Source: Amoebophrya sp. A120 (taxonomy: Eukaryota > Sar > Dinophyceae > Syndiniales > Amoebophryaceae). Taken from it: a stretch of 64,000 bases of DNA. The stretch covers positions 5,126,256 to 5,190,255 of the forward strand of contig CAJINV010000005.1 of assembly GCA_905178155.1 (NCBI GenBank), read 5' to 3'. The number at the start of each line of letters is the position of its first letter. Positions within the stretch are counted from its first letter, which is position 1. A program made the translations under genes and the position numbers. Positions 22,501 to 33,000 of the stretch are shown here, piece by piece. The notes beneath the pieces were generated by a model that had not been told where the DNA came from, did no database searches, and was given only the letters and a program-made list of their open reading frames with translations.

Positions 22501-25500
22501 ATCAAAGTTCTCCAGAACATTTGCTCCGCTGTGACGCAATTGCAGTGGAATGACAAGGAGAAGACTGACGTGCTGCGAAACGTCATGTGGCTCATGAGCA
22601 ACCTGTGTCGGGGAAAGGTAGAATATCCTGAGTAAAAACGTATCCACACCAGAGTTGTAATGCAGATTTGCAAAGACAGGAAGACTTGTAATGCGCATCC
22701 CCACGAGAGCCATTTCCAGTCGTGTTTTGGAATTTGTGATGCTGTGAACAGGTTGAGCAGATGAATCTGTGATGCGGCTGCACTTGCTAACCTGCACTAC
22801 ACTGCAGAGTACAACTTGTCAAGCGTGACTCACAAAGCTCCTAGGTTTGTGTTGCAAAATCCCCATCCTGGCTCTGGTGTGGGTACGTTTTTACTCAGGA
22901 TATAGAAGGAAATAAATTCAATATGTTTTTTCAGATTTCATGATCAGCAGCCGCTGCGGCTGTGGTCTCTGTCTCATCTAACTAACTTTAAGTGTGCACA
23001 GCACCTCCATCACCACGCTTAGACTTCTGCAGCATAATTCCGGATTTATTATTTTTCACACGATAAAAAATCTTTATCTTCCTGAAGGCGATAGATGTAG
23101 AGCTTAAGTCAGTGCAGCCATCTCGTCGTCTTCACTGAACAGCTATCAAATGCAAAAATGTCTGGGTCTGGAAGAGTGCAAGTTTGTCATGCTTGTCTGG
23201 CATGACTCGAGAATCTGTGTTGCATAGCCACGAAAAGGCCCTCTTACCTGTCATGCAAAAACGCAGTTTGCCATGCGGAACACGTAAGATATGGCAGCCA
23301 AAAAATTTGTCATGCATAGCTGCGTATTGCAGTGCGTTTAGCATTCATTTTTAGCATTACAAATTTCCAGACCCAGACATATTTGCAATCCATAACAGCC
23401 GTCGCCACCGTTCGAAGTGGTGTGCCCGGCGTTCGAAGTGTTCGCAGAGGTGGTCGGGCGGAATTTATGGATAGGATGAAATTCATCTTGTATATGCCAA
23501 ATGCGGCATGGGCATGAGGAACGAAATTTGTGATGCCTGTGTTGCTGGATAAAAATGATGAAAGTTGTTCAGCAAGATAGAACTTGTTTACCTTGCGACT
23601 GGTTCATTTTTTTCCCATGCTTGTACAACATTTGGATGACAAGCATTTGGTTTTTCCCATTTCATATACACTCGACCACGACATGACGATTGACTCGATG
23701 TGGGGGCTGTCGTACCTGACGCAGAGCACGGGCGACGAACAAGAAGACGTGCGAAGGTGTGGGTGATTTTTTCTTGAATATGATTTGGCTTTTTGTTTTT
23801 GAAGAATTTTCTTTTGCGAAAGTCGAAACATGCATCTAGGATTTCGTCTGAGTTTGTCGTGCAAAATGCTCCAATTACCCCGATGAAATATTAAACATCG
23901 CTCATCAGAGCCTACGCCCTGCTCCTGTCCGGCCAGGCGCAGCGGGACTATCTGGAGGAACACCAGCCGAATCTGCTCATCCGGTGCCTCCTCAACATTG
24001 TCCGCTATGGCCGAATATCAAATGCAAAAATGTCTAGGTCTGGAAACTTGTGATGCTGAGTGGCGTAGCATGAGGAGGCCACGAGTGCTGGCTCAGCATG
24101 ACAAATTTCTGAGCTTGTAGATGTTACCTATTCTGCATGACAAACAGCGTCTCCGCATGACAGAAAAGCGCGGCTCTTGGGCAACGTGCGTGACAGATTT
24201 AAGAGTCATGCCAGAGAAGCATGACAAACATTCATTCTTCCAGACCCAGACATTTTTACAGTTGATACCGAAAAGCAGGCGGGGCCGCGGATACCGGGCC
24301 TGTTGTCAAGGACCTCACGTATGATCACGCAAGCAGTACGTGGAAAAACGAAGCCACACAAGCCGAGGACTTCTTGCTCACCCATCCCGCGCTGCGCGTC
24401 ATAGGTACTTACTGTAGAATTCATCTAGCTGCAGTGTGGTTTGTAATGTACTTCTTACTAGTGGGGGCGATGATAGTATCCTATCGTGTGAGCAGCTACA
24501 AGAACATCTTTTGCACATCTGCACCGTTGTAACTGCAGTGCGCTATCAACGAACTAGACGAATCATGATGTGGTCCACCAAGTTTTCAAATGTGAACACT
24601 CGGCGGCGGCCCAAGGAACTACAGTAAGTACTTACAACAGTCTTTTTCTTGATATTTATCAAAATTCTATTCCGCAGGCAACCTAATTCAAACACCGGAC
24701 CACCGATATGCCGACATCTGTATCCAGTCGGGGTTGCTTCCCGCATTGATATATGCATTGCAAATATCCCTGAATGTCTGGAAGGATGCAACTTGTGATG
24801 CTACATTTGGACTCCAAAAAAATTTGTGTTGCATGAGCAGCAAATGGAGTATAATTTTTGCTACGCGGAGACGAGGGCATTTGTCATGCGAAATAGGCAT
24901 CAAGAACCTGTCACAAAATCTGTGATGCTACGGCATGCATCACAGACATCATGGCTCATGCAGAACGTGCATGACAAGTCTCAGAATCTTCCCGACATCC
25001 AGGGATATTTGCAATCCATATGATAACTCTGCTGAAGAACTACGGCGGATATCGCAAGAAAAAAGTCTTACAGTTACACATTGTGCTGCAGGCCAAGCAA
25101 GACAGACAAGCTCTGTCATGCCGGATATGCATGGGAGCCTCGTTTCATAGCTGTTTTCCCGTACCACTACTAGGATTTCTGCATTACAAGTTTTCTCTCT
25201 CAACATGCCGAGAAATTTGTGTTGCTGATTTCACTACAAAGGTGTAAGTGTAACACTTTTTTCGTGGGATTGCGGAGGAGGTAGTACTCATAGAGGAGCT
25301 GCGCCCAGCCCCCCTGGAACCGCTACAAATCCACCATGTACAACAAACGGCCAACAAACCACAACACGAACAAATGGCGGTCCAGTTCTTGCAGGAGTTT
25401 CTTCGACGTCGGAGCAAAAAAACCTCCAAAACGGTTTTAGAAGTATTTCGACAGGGGCGGAGAATCTGAATCACGATCAACAGGCAACAATATTTAACCC

Positions 25501-28500
25501 GCAGCGGAACAAAGCGCGAGAGAAGCAACTTTTGAAGATCCAGAAAGAAGCCGTGTTATGCATTGCAAAAGTATCGTACTCGTATAAATGCAGATCTTGC
25601 ATAACAAATCTTGTTCCCAAGGCAAAGGCGCATTGCAAATTTTATTTTTCATGCTGAGGAAATTTGTGATGCATTTATACGAGTGCGATGCTTTTGCAAT
25701 TTATACGTGTGGGTGCTCAGCAATATTGCGGCCGGGTCGCCGCATCAAGTGAAATTGTTGGTCGAGCCTTTGTATCAAATGCAAAAATGTCTCGGTCTGG
25801 AACAAGGCAACTTGTCATGCTAAATCTGAATGATGTAAAAATTTGTGTTGCGTGATGACCAAAAGATGTCCACTTTTTATCTAATCGAGAGGCAGTTTCT
25901 CATGCAGGATAGGCATGATGGAACTCTCACAGAATCTGTCATGCTATGTCCTACATGCCAGACCTAATGGATCATGGAAAACCTGCATGACAACCCTGGC
26001 ACTTTTCCAGACCCAGACATATTTGCATTTGATACTTTGAAGATGCTCCCGCAGTTGTGTCGCTGCCGTTGTCCGGAGACGGGGAAAGTTTACATGCAGG
26101 ACGTTTTCGACGTGATCAAAGACGACTTCATTCTGCCGGGCTTGAAACCGAGGGTGCTCATGCAGGAAGCGGGCTACGTGTTCGCGAACGCGGTGTGTTC
26201 TGCCGCGGCGAATAACATCCTGGTTTGCATTCCCACCGACTACTCCGCTTTCAACCAGCAAAAGGAAGATCACAATTTTGATCATTTGCAAGAACCTCCT
26301 TTCAATGGTGCGGGAAGAAATAGCTGTAACTACAACATGTCCAACATTCATTCGGGCAGAACCTCTACAACAATAGAACCACAGGAGGTCGTCGTGCATC
26401 AAGGTCAACATCATCATCAAAACTTCCTTCCCGACAGGAGCACCACGACGACCTCTTCGACCTCGATGCTTGTTGTTTCCTCGCCGGTGGAAGTTGTAGA
26501 TGACTACAAACAGGGTAGAACTTCGACGACCTCAACCTCCTCGCTGTCCAGCACGAAAACCACGAGCAAGAGAGAGGTCCCGCTGATCGAAACGCTGATC
26601 TTCAAAAAGGACTGCTACCGACTGATCTCGCTGGTGCTGAAGGGCGAAATCAAAGCGAACCGCAGCACCGGGTCGGAGCGCCTGATTCAGGCTTGCTTGG
26701 ACGCGATTATCAAATGCAAAAATGTTTGGGTCTCAAGGTCGTGCTGCTTTTGCATGACACAGAAGGTCTGGCATGGAAGCTCTAGCATCACAGGTTTCGA
26801 GAAGCTTCCGCAATGCCGAATCCGCATGACAAATCCCCCACTGTGGTGACAGAAAGTGGGCAGCTTTTGCTGCCTATGCATGAGGGATTTTTCTGTGTTC
26901 TGAAATGCGCAGCACAAGTTTGTATTCTCCCAGACCCAGGCACATTTGCAATCCATAGCGATTATGGAGGGGCTGAAATGGGACGACTTGACAAGGCAGT
27001 TGGGGGAGGGCAAAGAAGATGAAATGAGCGCTGCAAAAATCACCGGGGGTAGAAACTACAAGTCCGTGAAGCAGATAATCGAGGAGAACGGTTTGATCGT
27101 ATCAAAATGAAAAATCCCCCCTTCCCATATGAAAATGAAAATCCGTGTTGCGGGATTTGTGTACACAAATCAGCTTTGTTCTGCAGTAGAGGAGTACAGG
27201 CAGATACAAAGCCTGGAGAGGGGCGCTTTCTGGAGGTGGCCGCTTCGCACCATGGCAGACGTCTGCCCTGTAGGCGCAATAGCGCCTAAAAATGCGGAAG
27301 GAGGCTCTGGCTTTGCTCTCTTGCAAGACAGAACCTAGCTGTGGCCGCAAATCTGCATGACAAATTTTCAGAAGGGTGCGCTTTCGATATGGGGAGGGGG
27401 TTTTTTTTCTCAGAATAGATCGAGTCCGTGCTTCATAACGTCACCGACAACACGAAGGAGGAATCGGAATCTTGCCGGAAAGCCACGGCTATCAACTGCA
27501 AATATGTTTGGGGCTCCTGGAAAGTTGGAACTTGTATATGCTCGTCTGACTTTCGTGTGAGATTTGTATTGCATGACCAACAACAAAAGTCGCAGCCTCG
27601 TCTCTGGTCAGACAAAAACGCAGTTTTCCATGCGGGCTGCGTATGAGAAAGCGTTCCGGACGATGAAACTTGTCATGCTTGGCTGCGTTCGGAAGTGTTT
27701 TCATCATTCACAATTCAGCATCACAAATCTCCGGACCCAGATGACATGTTTGCATGTGATAACTGCGATTCTTCAGCGGTGGTTCTCATCCGCCTCGGGC
27801 ATGAGCGATGGGTTATGCCTTGCAAAAGTACTTTCGCAGTCGTAGTAATCGCAGCCTTGCATTACAAATCTTCGCCCCAAGGTAGATCAGCACGACAAAT
27901 TCCATTTGTCGTGCTGAGCTAACTTGTGATGCAATTACTACTGCAGATGAAGCGCGATACTTTTGCACAGGATATGGGTTCGACGAGGAGGACAATTTTC
28001 TGCTTCAAGAAGATTTCGTACGACAATGCACAACTCCCCCTCCCCCTCATTTGTCATGCAAAATACCAAATCCACCCCTTTCTCTTAAGCATTGCTTGCA
28101 TGACAGATTCCGAAAGCTGAAACAGCACCAGAATCGGTCACTAATTTGTCATGCAAAAGCTGCACTTGTGTTGCTGCTTATGGCCTTCAAATGAGCGGGA
28201 GGGGGTGTTGTGCACTCTCATATTTCGAAAACGCCATTGCCAGCAGCTTGTTCGATACTGCCATGGGAACATCCAACAGAAGCATTGCTGCAGCTTCTTG
28301 TGAGGAACGAGTAGAAAACGACACGATCAAGATGACCGGGGGGATTTTTGGAGGTGGCTCATCAACATCTCACCCGCCTCCGATGGCGATGGCGACGGGG
28401 CAAGAAAATTTTGTCTTCGATTTTACCGAGGGACGGAGCACTACTGGGAACAATCCGGGAAGTTGTGGAGCGAATTTCAACAAAGCAGGACAACAAGTTC

Positions 28501-28565
28501 TTGTAAAAGACGACCCGTTTGCGCTTTCCCGGCAGCATTTCTCGTTCGGGAGCGGGACGACCTGA
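19566..28565 (+). CDS. Gene D: importin subunit alpha (karyopherin alpha)
   Basis: The protein binds nuclear-localisation signals and bridges cargo to importin-beta. Exons: 19566-19622, 19844-20346, 20625-20663, 20883-21143, 21405-21485, 21774-22044, 22300-22617, 23399-23449, 23581-23756, 23909-24015, 24273-24404, 24678-24751, 25026-25049, 25277-25556, 25711-25772, 26040-26707, 26963-27099, 27423-27489, 27767-27813, 27980-28018, 28228-28565. They total 3732 nt, 1243 residues, against about 530 in typical family members. An IBB-like basic N-terminus (FESRRRAFKQTQ, NDVRRKREDEEVQLRK) is followed by ARM repeats: RPENPPIQEILDYGLQ, ELAWTLTNIASGNSEHT, CEQAIWALGNIAGDG, VMWLMSNLCRGKPSPPF, DSMWGLSYLT, ALRVIGNLIQTPD and KEAVWVLSNIAAGSP. 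Ser/Thr/Asn-rich inserts account for the extra length. The small intron 23450-23580 is chosen from frame and GT-AG only. Confidence 0.93.
19623..19843 (+). mobile_element. Introner, family D, with empty site in a paralogue
   Basis: TATGACAGTGCACAACTTCC start, GAGTTGTGCACTGTCATA end. TSD ACTTG at 19618-19622 and 19839-19843. The duplicate at 34748-34762 reads straight through (CAGGATTTGAACGAC), so it has one target copy and no element. Confidence 0.97.
20347..20624 (+). mobile_element. Introner, family A
   Basis: TATGCACTGCAAGAGATAT start, TATTTGCAGTTTATA end. TSD CTGCA. Removal joins SPLLQ to WFENATTAQ. A truncated copy persists in the duplicate at 35264. Confidence 0.92.
20664..20882 (+). 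mobile_element. Introner, family D
   Basis: TATAACAGTTCACAACTCCC start, AGTTGTGCAGTCTCATA end. TSD AAAAT. Removal joins AQLCKI to VLQADDNG. The exon before it is only 39 nt. Confidence 0.92.
21144..21404 (+). mobile_element. Introner, family A
   Basis: TATCAACTGCAAATATGTAG start; the 3' end is GCATTGCATC rather than CATA. TSD CGACA is exact. Removal joins TFIRH to PPSNPHT. Confidence 0.9.
21486..21773 (+). mobile_element. Introner, family B
   Basis: TATCCTATGTAAAAACATCC start, CGTTTTTACACAGGATA end. TSD CGGCG/CGGCT. Removal joins VTELRKR to SRPENPPIQ inside the first ARM repeat. Confidence 0.92.
22045..22299 (+). mobile_element. Introner, family I
   Basis: TAGGCAGGAGAAGAACTGT start, CACAGTTTTTTTCTTGCATA near the end. 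No clear TSD (TGGCC versus TAATC), so it may be old. The joint FELA to WTLTNIASG matches the importin family exactly. Confidence 0.85.
22618..23398 (+). other. GT-AG intron containing two nested introners
   Basis: Donor AAG-GTAGAA and acceptor AACAG-CCG restore LCRGKPSPPFEVV, as in other importins. A B element sits 6 bp inside the donor and an A element lies across the acceptor. The intron without the elements would be about 240 bp. Confidence 0.85.
22624..22907 (+). mobile_element. Introner, family B, nested in an intron
   Basis: TATCCTGAGTAAAAACGTAT start, CGTTTTTACTCAGGATA end. TSD TAGAA (22619-22623 and 22903-22907) lies within the donor region of the host intron. Confidence 0.92.
23144..23399 (+). 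mobile_element. Introner, family A, across an intron acceptor
   Basis: TATCAAATGCAAAAATGTCT start, TATTTGCAATCCATA end. TSD ACAGC (23139-23143 and 23395-23399) duplicates the acceptor AG, so the host intron now has two equivalent acceptors. Confidence 0.92.
23757..23908 (+). other. Ordinary GT-AG intron of importin-alpha
   Basis: Donor CGAAG-GTGTGG, acceptor CTCATCAG-AGCC. No TIRs or TSD. It joins EDVRR to AYALLLSG. Confidence 0.85.
24016..24272 (+). mobile_element. Introner, family A
   Basis: TATCAAATGCAAAAATGTCT start, TTTTTACAGTTGATA end. TSD CCGAA. Removal joins VRYGR to KAGGAADTG. Confidence 0.92.
24405..24677 (+). other. Ordinary GT-AG intron of importin-alpha
   Basis: Donor ATAG-GTACTTACT, acceptor CTATTCCGCAG-GCAACC after a pyrimidine-rich stretch. 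Joint ALRVIGNLIQTPD fits the family. Confidence 0.9.
24752..25025 (+). mobile_element. Introner, variant of family A
   Basis: TATGCATTGCAAATATCCC start, GGGATATTTGCAATCCATA end. TSD TGATA. The inner arm reads CCCTGAATGTC instead of GTCTGGGTCTGG, and the other end has changed to match. Removal joins LLPALI to TLLKNYGG. Confidence 0.92.
25050..25276 (+). mobile_element. Introner, family H
   Basis: TATCGCAAGAAAAAAGTCTT start, ACACTTTTTTCGTGGGAT end. TSD GCGGA. Removal joins LLKNYGG to GGSTHRG. Confidence 0.88.
25557..25710 (+). mobile_element. Introner, family C
   Basis: TATGCATTGCAAAAGTATCG start, TGCTTTTGCAATTTATA end. TSD CGTGT. Removal restores KEAVWVLSNIAAGSP. Confidence 0.94.
25773..26039 (+). 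mobile_element. Introner, family A
   Basis: TATCAAATGCAAAAATGTCT start, TATTTGCATTTGATA end. TSD CTTTG. Removal joins LLVEPL to KMLPQLCR. Confidence 0.93.
26708..26962 (+). mobile_element. Introner, family A
   Basis: TATCAAATGCAAAAATGTTT start, CATTTGCAATCCATA end. TSD GCGAT. Removal joins QACLDAI to MEGLKWDD. Confidence 0.93.
27100..27422 (+). mobile_element. Introner, family F
   Basis: TATCAAAATGAAAAATCCCC start, TTCTCAGAATA end. TSD GATCG. Removal joins IIEENGLI to ESVLHNVTD. Confidence 0.92.
27490..27766 (+). mobile_element. Introner, family A
   Basis: TATCAACTGCAAATATGTTT start, GTTTGCATGTGATA end. TSD ACGGC/ACTGC. Removal joins CRKATA to ILQRWFSS. Confidence 0.9.
27814..27979 (+). 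mobile_element. Introner, family C
   Basis: TATGCCTTGCAAAAGTACTT start, CGATACTTTTGCACAGGATA end. TSD TGGGT. Removal joins GMSDG to FDEEDNF. Confidence 0.92.
28019..28227 (+). mobile_element. Introner, family D
   Basis: TACGACAATGCACAACTCCC start, TGTTGTGCACTCTCATA end. TSD TTTCG. Removal joins LLQEDF to ENAIASSL. Confidence 0.92.
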
Positions 28566-30077
28566 GAAAACTTTATTTATCCGACGACTAGCATCAGCGT
28601 TCAAGAAGCTAGATCTGGAATGTGAATGAGTTTCAATTTCTGCGAAAGGTGGAGGCTCTGGGTTTTATGTACTTTTTACCTCAATAAACTACAACGCGAT
28701 AATATTCGAAGAATGAAAAATTTTGCATTTCCAACATCCAGAGGACAAACAATGCCAATTAAGTTTAAGAATACTAAGTAGTAGCATGATGCGGCCGTCG
28801 TGGTGGCTTTGGCTTTTGCTCTTCCGAGAAAGGTTTTGCCGAAATAAACGAATCTTCGAGCGGGGCCACTGTATGCAGGCCACTGCTTATGGTCCACGTG
28901 CAGACTACTTAGTTCGTCATGCAGACTTGACCGCTGCATGCAGATCGATCATTGTACACATGCAGTCCTAAAAATTGACATCTTCTGTTTCAAACTAAAT
29001 CCTTTGTTTGCTTAGAAAGGAAATGAAACTCAAGAGAAGAAAAAGGAGAGTGCTTAGTAGGTGGATGAATCTCCTGCTCTGCACCATTTCTGCCCGGAAT
29101 CTGTCAGCGACTTTTCGCGACGACTAGAAATTTCAAGCTCGACGAGCAGGAAACGAACCGAAATTTTAGCATGACTTTACGCTTCTATAATCAGTTGAAG
29201 GAAGGTTTTATCGGGGAGGTCCCTTTCGTTCTAAAAAACGAAAAAAAGATTATGCTTTTACTTGTTGAAGAGTTCAAGAACATCGAAAGTTACGTCGAAG
29301 CATTTTGTAGGTCCTGCAGTACGTAGACGTAGTTCATCTTTGAACTTACGTGAATAGATGGTCCTCGTCTCCGACTTCTTCGTAGATCTAGATGGCATGG
29401 TTCACTCGGTAACTAGTCTAGACCGTGGCCGTGGGTTTTGTGTTATTTGTCTAGATCGTAGACATCGTCACCCAGTACCTCAAAGATGAAGTTCTCTCGT
29501 CCACTGTTGGCTCCGTGCATGGCCGCTCGTGTAGTTGTCCGGCAAGATTTCGTGGGAACATCCGATCAGGAAGGAAAGTCGAACTAGTACATCATCAACC
29601 AAGTTCGTCATCGTATGCCAAAAATCACCACAGATGAAGTGGTGATCTATTACTCAGTACTTCGTTTATGTCGTAAAAATCTTCCGCACTTCAAGAAAAT
29701 GAAAATCGTGCTGCCCGTCGTCGTCGTGATGAAAGACCCCGGCGGCGTATTTACTATTTCCAAGCTGTGGAATGTAGTTCTTCTTCTTTACGCCTCAAAT
29801 CAACAAGACCTACAACCAGTTGCAACCGTTTTTTTTTTGACATCTGACTTCCTTGAAAGAAGGGTGGAAGAATTGTTGTCTTCACGCTAAAAAGCTTATT
29901 AAGCTTTTCAACATCATCAAGATCAATTGCGATCGAGAGATCTGCACACTGAGTACTGTACTTACTTACCACATCAAGTGGGCGGGGTAGAAGTAAACAA
30001 GAAGAAGTGTAGACTCGAGCTCGTACAACTACCAATCGCCTTGTTGTGCTGGAAGATTGTACAACGACAGCAAGAAA
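28566..30077. other. Intergenic between genes D and E
   Basis: No introner, repeat or convincing gene seen. The 91-codon frame at 29615-29890 has no supporting features. Confidence 0.5.
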
Positions 30078-33000
30078 ATGAAACTCGCCAACAAGAATAT
30101 GAAAGCTACCTTCTTCCTCGCCGTGGCTCCGTTTGGCGAGAAGTCGGGGACGAAGATGATGATGCAGATCGTTTCCGCCGTGGAGCAGGGTAAGAAGAAG
30201 AACACTAATGGTCCGGGTCGTGCTGGTAAAAAAGCTGCTGTGCCGGTCGTCGCGCCCGGAGGAGCTTCTGGCGGCCGTGGCGCGACCACGACTATGGCGT
30301 TCTCACCTGTTACATTCTCAACTGTTACATGGGTTTATGATGCAAGAATGGCAAAAGTCAAAGCAGGGAGGTTGCAGCTGTAGCATTACAAATTCCGCAC
30401 AGATTTAGGCGCTGTTTAGCCTTTCCAAAATTTGTCATGCGAAGACGCTTCACCTTGTGAGTGTTGATGTTCGTTTTGCATTGCAAATCATGTAACAGTT
30501 GAGAATGTAACAGTTGAGAACGCCATAACGACGCACCTGTGGGTCGGGAGCGAGTTGGCCGGGACTGCCCAGTACGAGAGTTGGAAAAGCATCGGTGACT
30601 AGTAGAAATTTTTGCATTTATAAAAAATAGTACAACAAAAATCAAATATGCTTGTTGCTCACCAGCAAAAAAAATTTCTACGTAAGATTCGTTATGCGGA
30701 TCTGACCTGGAGGAAAGAGGAAGATTTCGATTTGTCATGCATAAATAGCAGTACGAATACGACTACGAGTGTGCGATACTTTTTCACAGGATACAAAGGG
30801 ATTCCTGCAGGTCGACCGTGCGACTGCGGCGGAGATGAAGCGGGTTGGCGATGACGACGACGACGACAACCCGACGGAGAAGGTAGCACCTAATTCATTC
30901 CCAACCTAGCCATCGCATTTTTCGAGACACCAAATTGAAATTCTAAGCATCACAAATAGGACTAGGTCGCGCAGACCAGCGCGAACAGCGTGAGGGCCGG
31001 AATGGGTCAACCACCTCTGTGGCCTCATTTTTGTTCTCCCATGGCCAGCGGCCCCTGCCTACAAAAATGGTCTACGCCGTGGGATTGCAGGAACGAGGCA
31101 TGCAGGCTACACAACCTGGTAAAGAAGTCGAAGATGGCGCGCGCGCATGCTAGAGAAGCATGCGCGGCTTACTGCTCACCTCTTTTTTATGTTCACACAC
31201 TACAAAGGCACATCCTGACGTCTATGACGCGAATATGTAGAATCTAGCGGGCTCGCAGCCCCTCTCTCCGGCGACGTGGTGGCCGAGCAAGCTATGTGAG
31301 GGCACACGCCTCCCGTAGCGAGCCGTTACGCTAGCGACCTCTGCTGGGGAGGGTCCGGGGGGATTTGTTGCAGCCTGTGTTGCGTCCGGCGCTGTTACCT
31401 CTCGGCGCAGTGCTGGAGCACGGTTCGACCCACGTCTGTGGGCGCAGAGTGCGACGTCCCGCAGCCACCTCTGTGGCGCGGGCGTTGCGGTGCGGTCCCT
31501 GTTGCGCGCCCCGCGACTGTATGTAGCTGTACATAGGACGCTGCGACGAAGCAGCGCGGGTACACTTTTATACAGAAGCCTTGTCCGCCACTGAGAAGGG
31601 TGCGGCCCTTTGTTGTTGAGAACATAGATACGGACTAGAGCTACGACCCCATGCGCCCGCAGAGCTGCGGGGATTTGGGAAGGAGTTTGCGTTCGCCTCA
31701 GTATGATAACCAAAATGCTACCCAAATCACATCAACATGAATCAGGTACCAACAGGGCGGAAGCGGGTTGGCGATGACGACGACGACGACAACCCGACGG
31801 AGACGAGGGGAGCCGTTGCATATGAAATATCAAATGGAAATATGTCTTGGTCTGGAAGGTCGCAACTTGTCATGCTGTTTTTGGATTCTAAAAAAATTAG
31901 TATTGCATGACCAGCAAGAAAGGTCCAGTTTGTGCTACGCGGAGAGGGCATTTCTCATGCGGAAAGCGCATCAGGAAGCCCTCTAAAAGTCTGTGGTGCT
32001 AGGTCATGCATTACAGGCATCAGGGGTCATGAGAAATATGCGTGACAAGTCTTGCATTGTTCCAGACCCAGACATATTTGCATTTGATATGAACCCAAAG
32101 CCGTGACGGACTGGGCGCAGGAGTGTGAGGAATTGAATGCGGAGTGGAAAGAACAAGCGGGACAATGTCCTCCTGATACCGCGTCAAAAGTAGTACTCGC
32201 ACACATGATCGAGAAGGACTGTCCTCATGTGAGTCCCGACGTCAACAAGTGGCCGAAAATGCTTGGCCTCGAAAAAACCGACGCGACCGAAAAATGTTAC
32301 CGCCTTCTCGAAGGTTACTCTCAGTTCTCGACTCTCATCCGCGGCGTCTTCAATATGGGACTCTCAAACGTTACACTCTCAAGTGTTTGATACATGACTT
32401 GTCATGCAAAGTTAGATGTGCCATAGATAATGATAACCCTAACCCTAAGCCGCCAGACGATCTTCAAGCTGCTTCGCATGACAAATTCTCGAAGGGCTAA
32501 ACAGCGTCTAAATCTGTGTCAAATGATGTGCGTCGCGAGAGCTGCAAGCATGTCCCTTAATATCTCACTGGTGCCTGCACCTGCTGTTGTTGCGTGACGA
32601 AAACAAATGGATCGAACAGTTGGGACTGTAACGTTTGAGAGCTCTTGTCCCATACTCTAAGGCGGCATGTTGTTGAGCGCAGATACTTATGCATTGCAAA
32701 AGTATCGCACTCGTATAAATGCATTACAAATTTCCTCAGCATGAGAATTTGCAATGCTGATTTACCTGAAGCTGAAGAAAAAGACTTGTAATGCATGATT
32801 GCAATACGAGCGCGATACTTTTGCACAGGATAATACCAAGCTCATCCGCAACGTGACCGGCGACTCCGCCCCTTCCCCGGATCTGAGCGCTTGGGACGCT
32901 ATCGCGAAACACAAATCGGTGATCGACATGATCGAGGCCAAGAAAGAAATGTACCAGCTGTACATCGACCACTGGAAATTATGCCGTGTAAAAACATTTA

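Noticed and set aside
22624-22907. Treating the B element here as an independent exon-interrupting introner
   Set aside because: Removing only this element leads to a stop soon after; the outer GT-AG splice gives the conserved importin sequence.
31222-31725. 167-codon - strand frame in the gene E intron
   Set aside because: GC-rich sequence gives long open frames by chance; no recognisable domain, and several frames overlap there.
32438-32449. Telomere-like CCCTAACCCTAA
   Set aside because: Only two units, inside a G introner; too short to indicate a telomere or interstitial telomeric tract.
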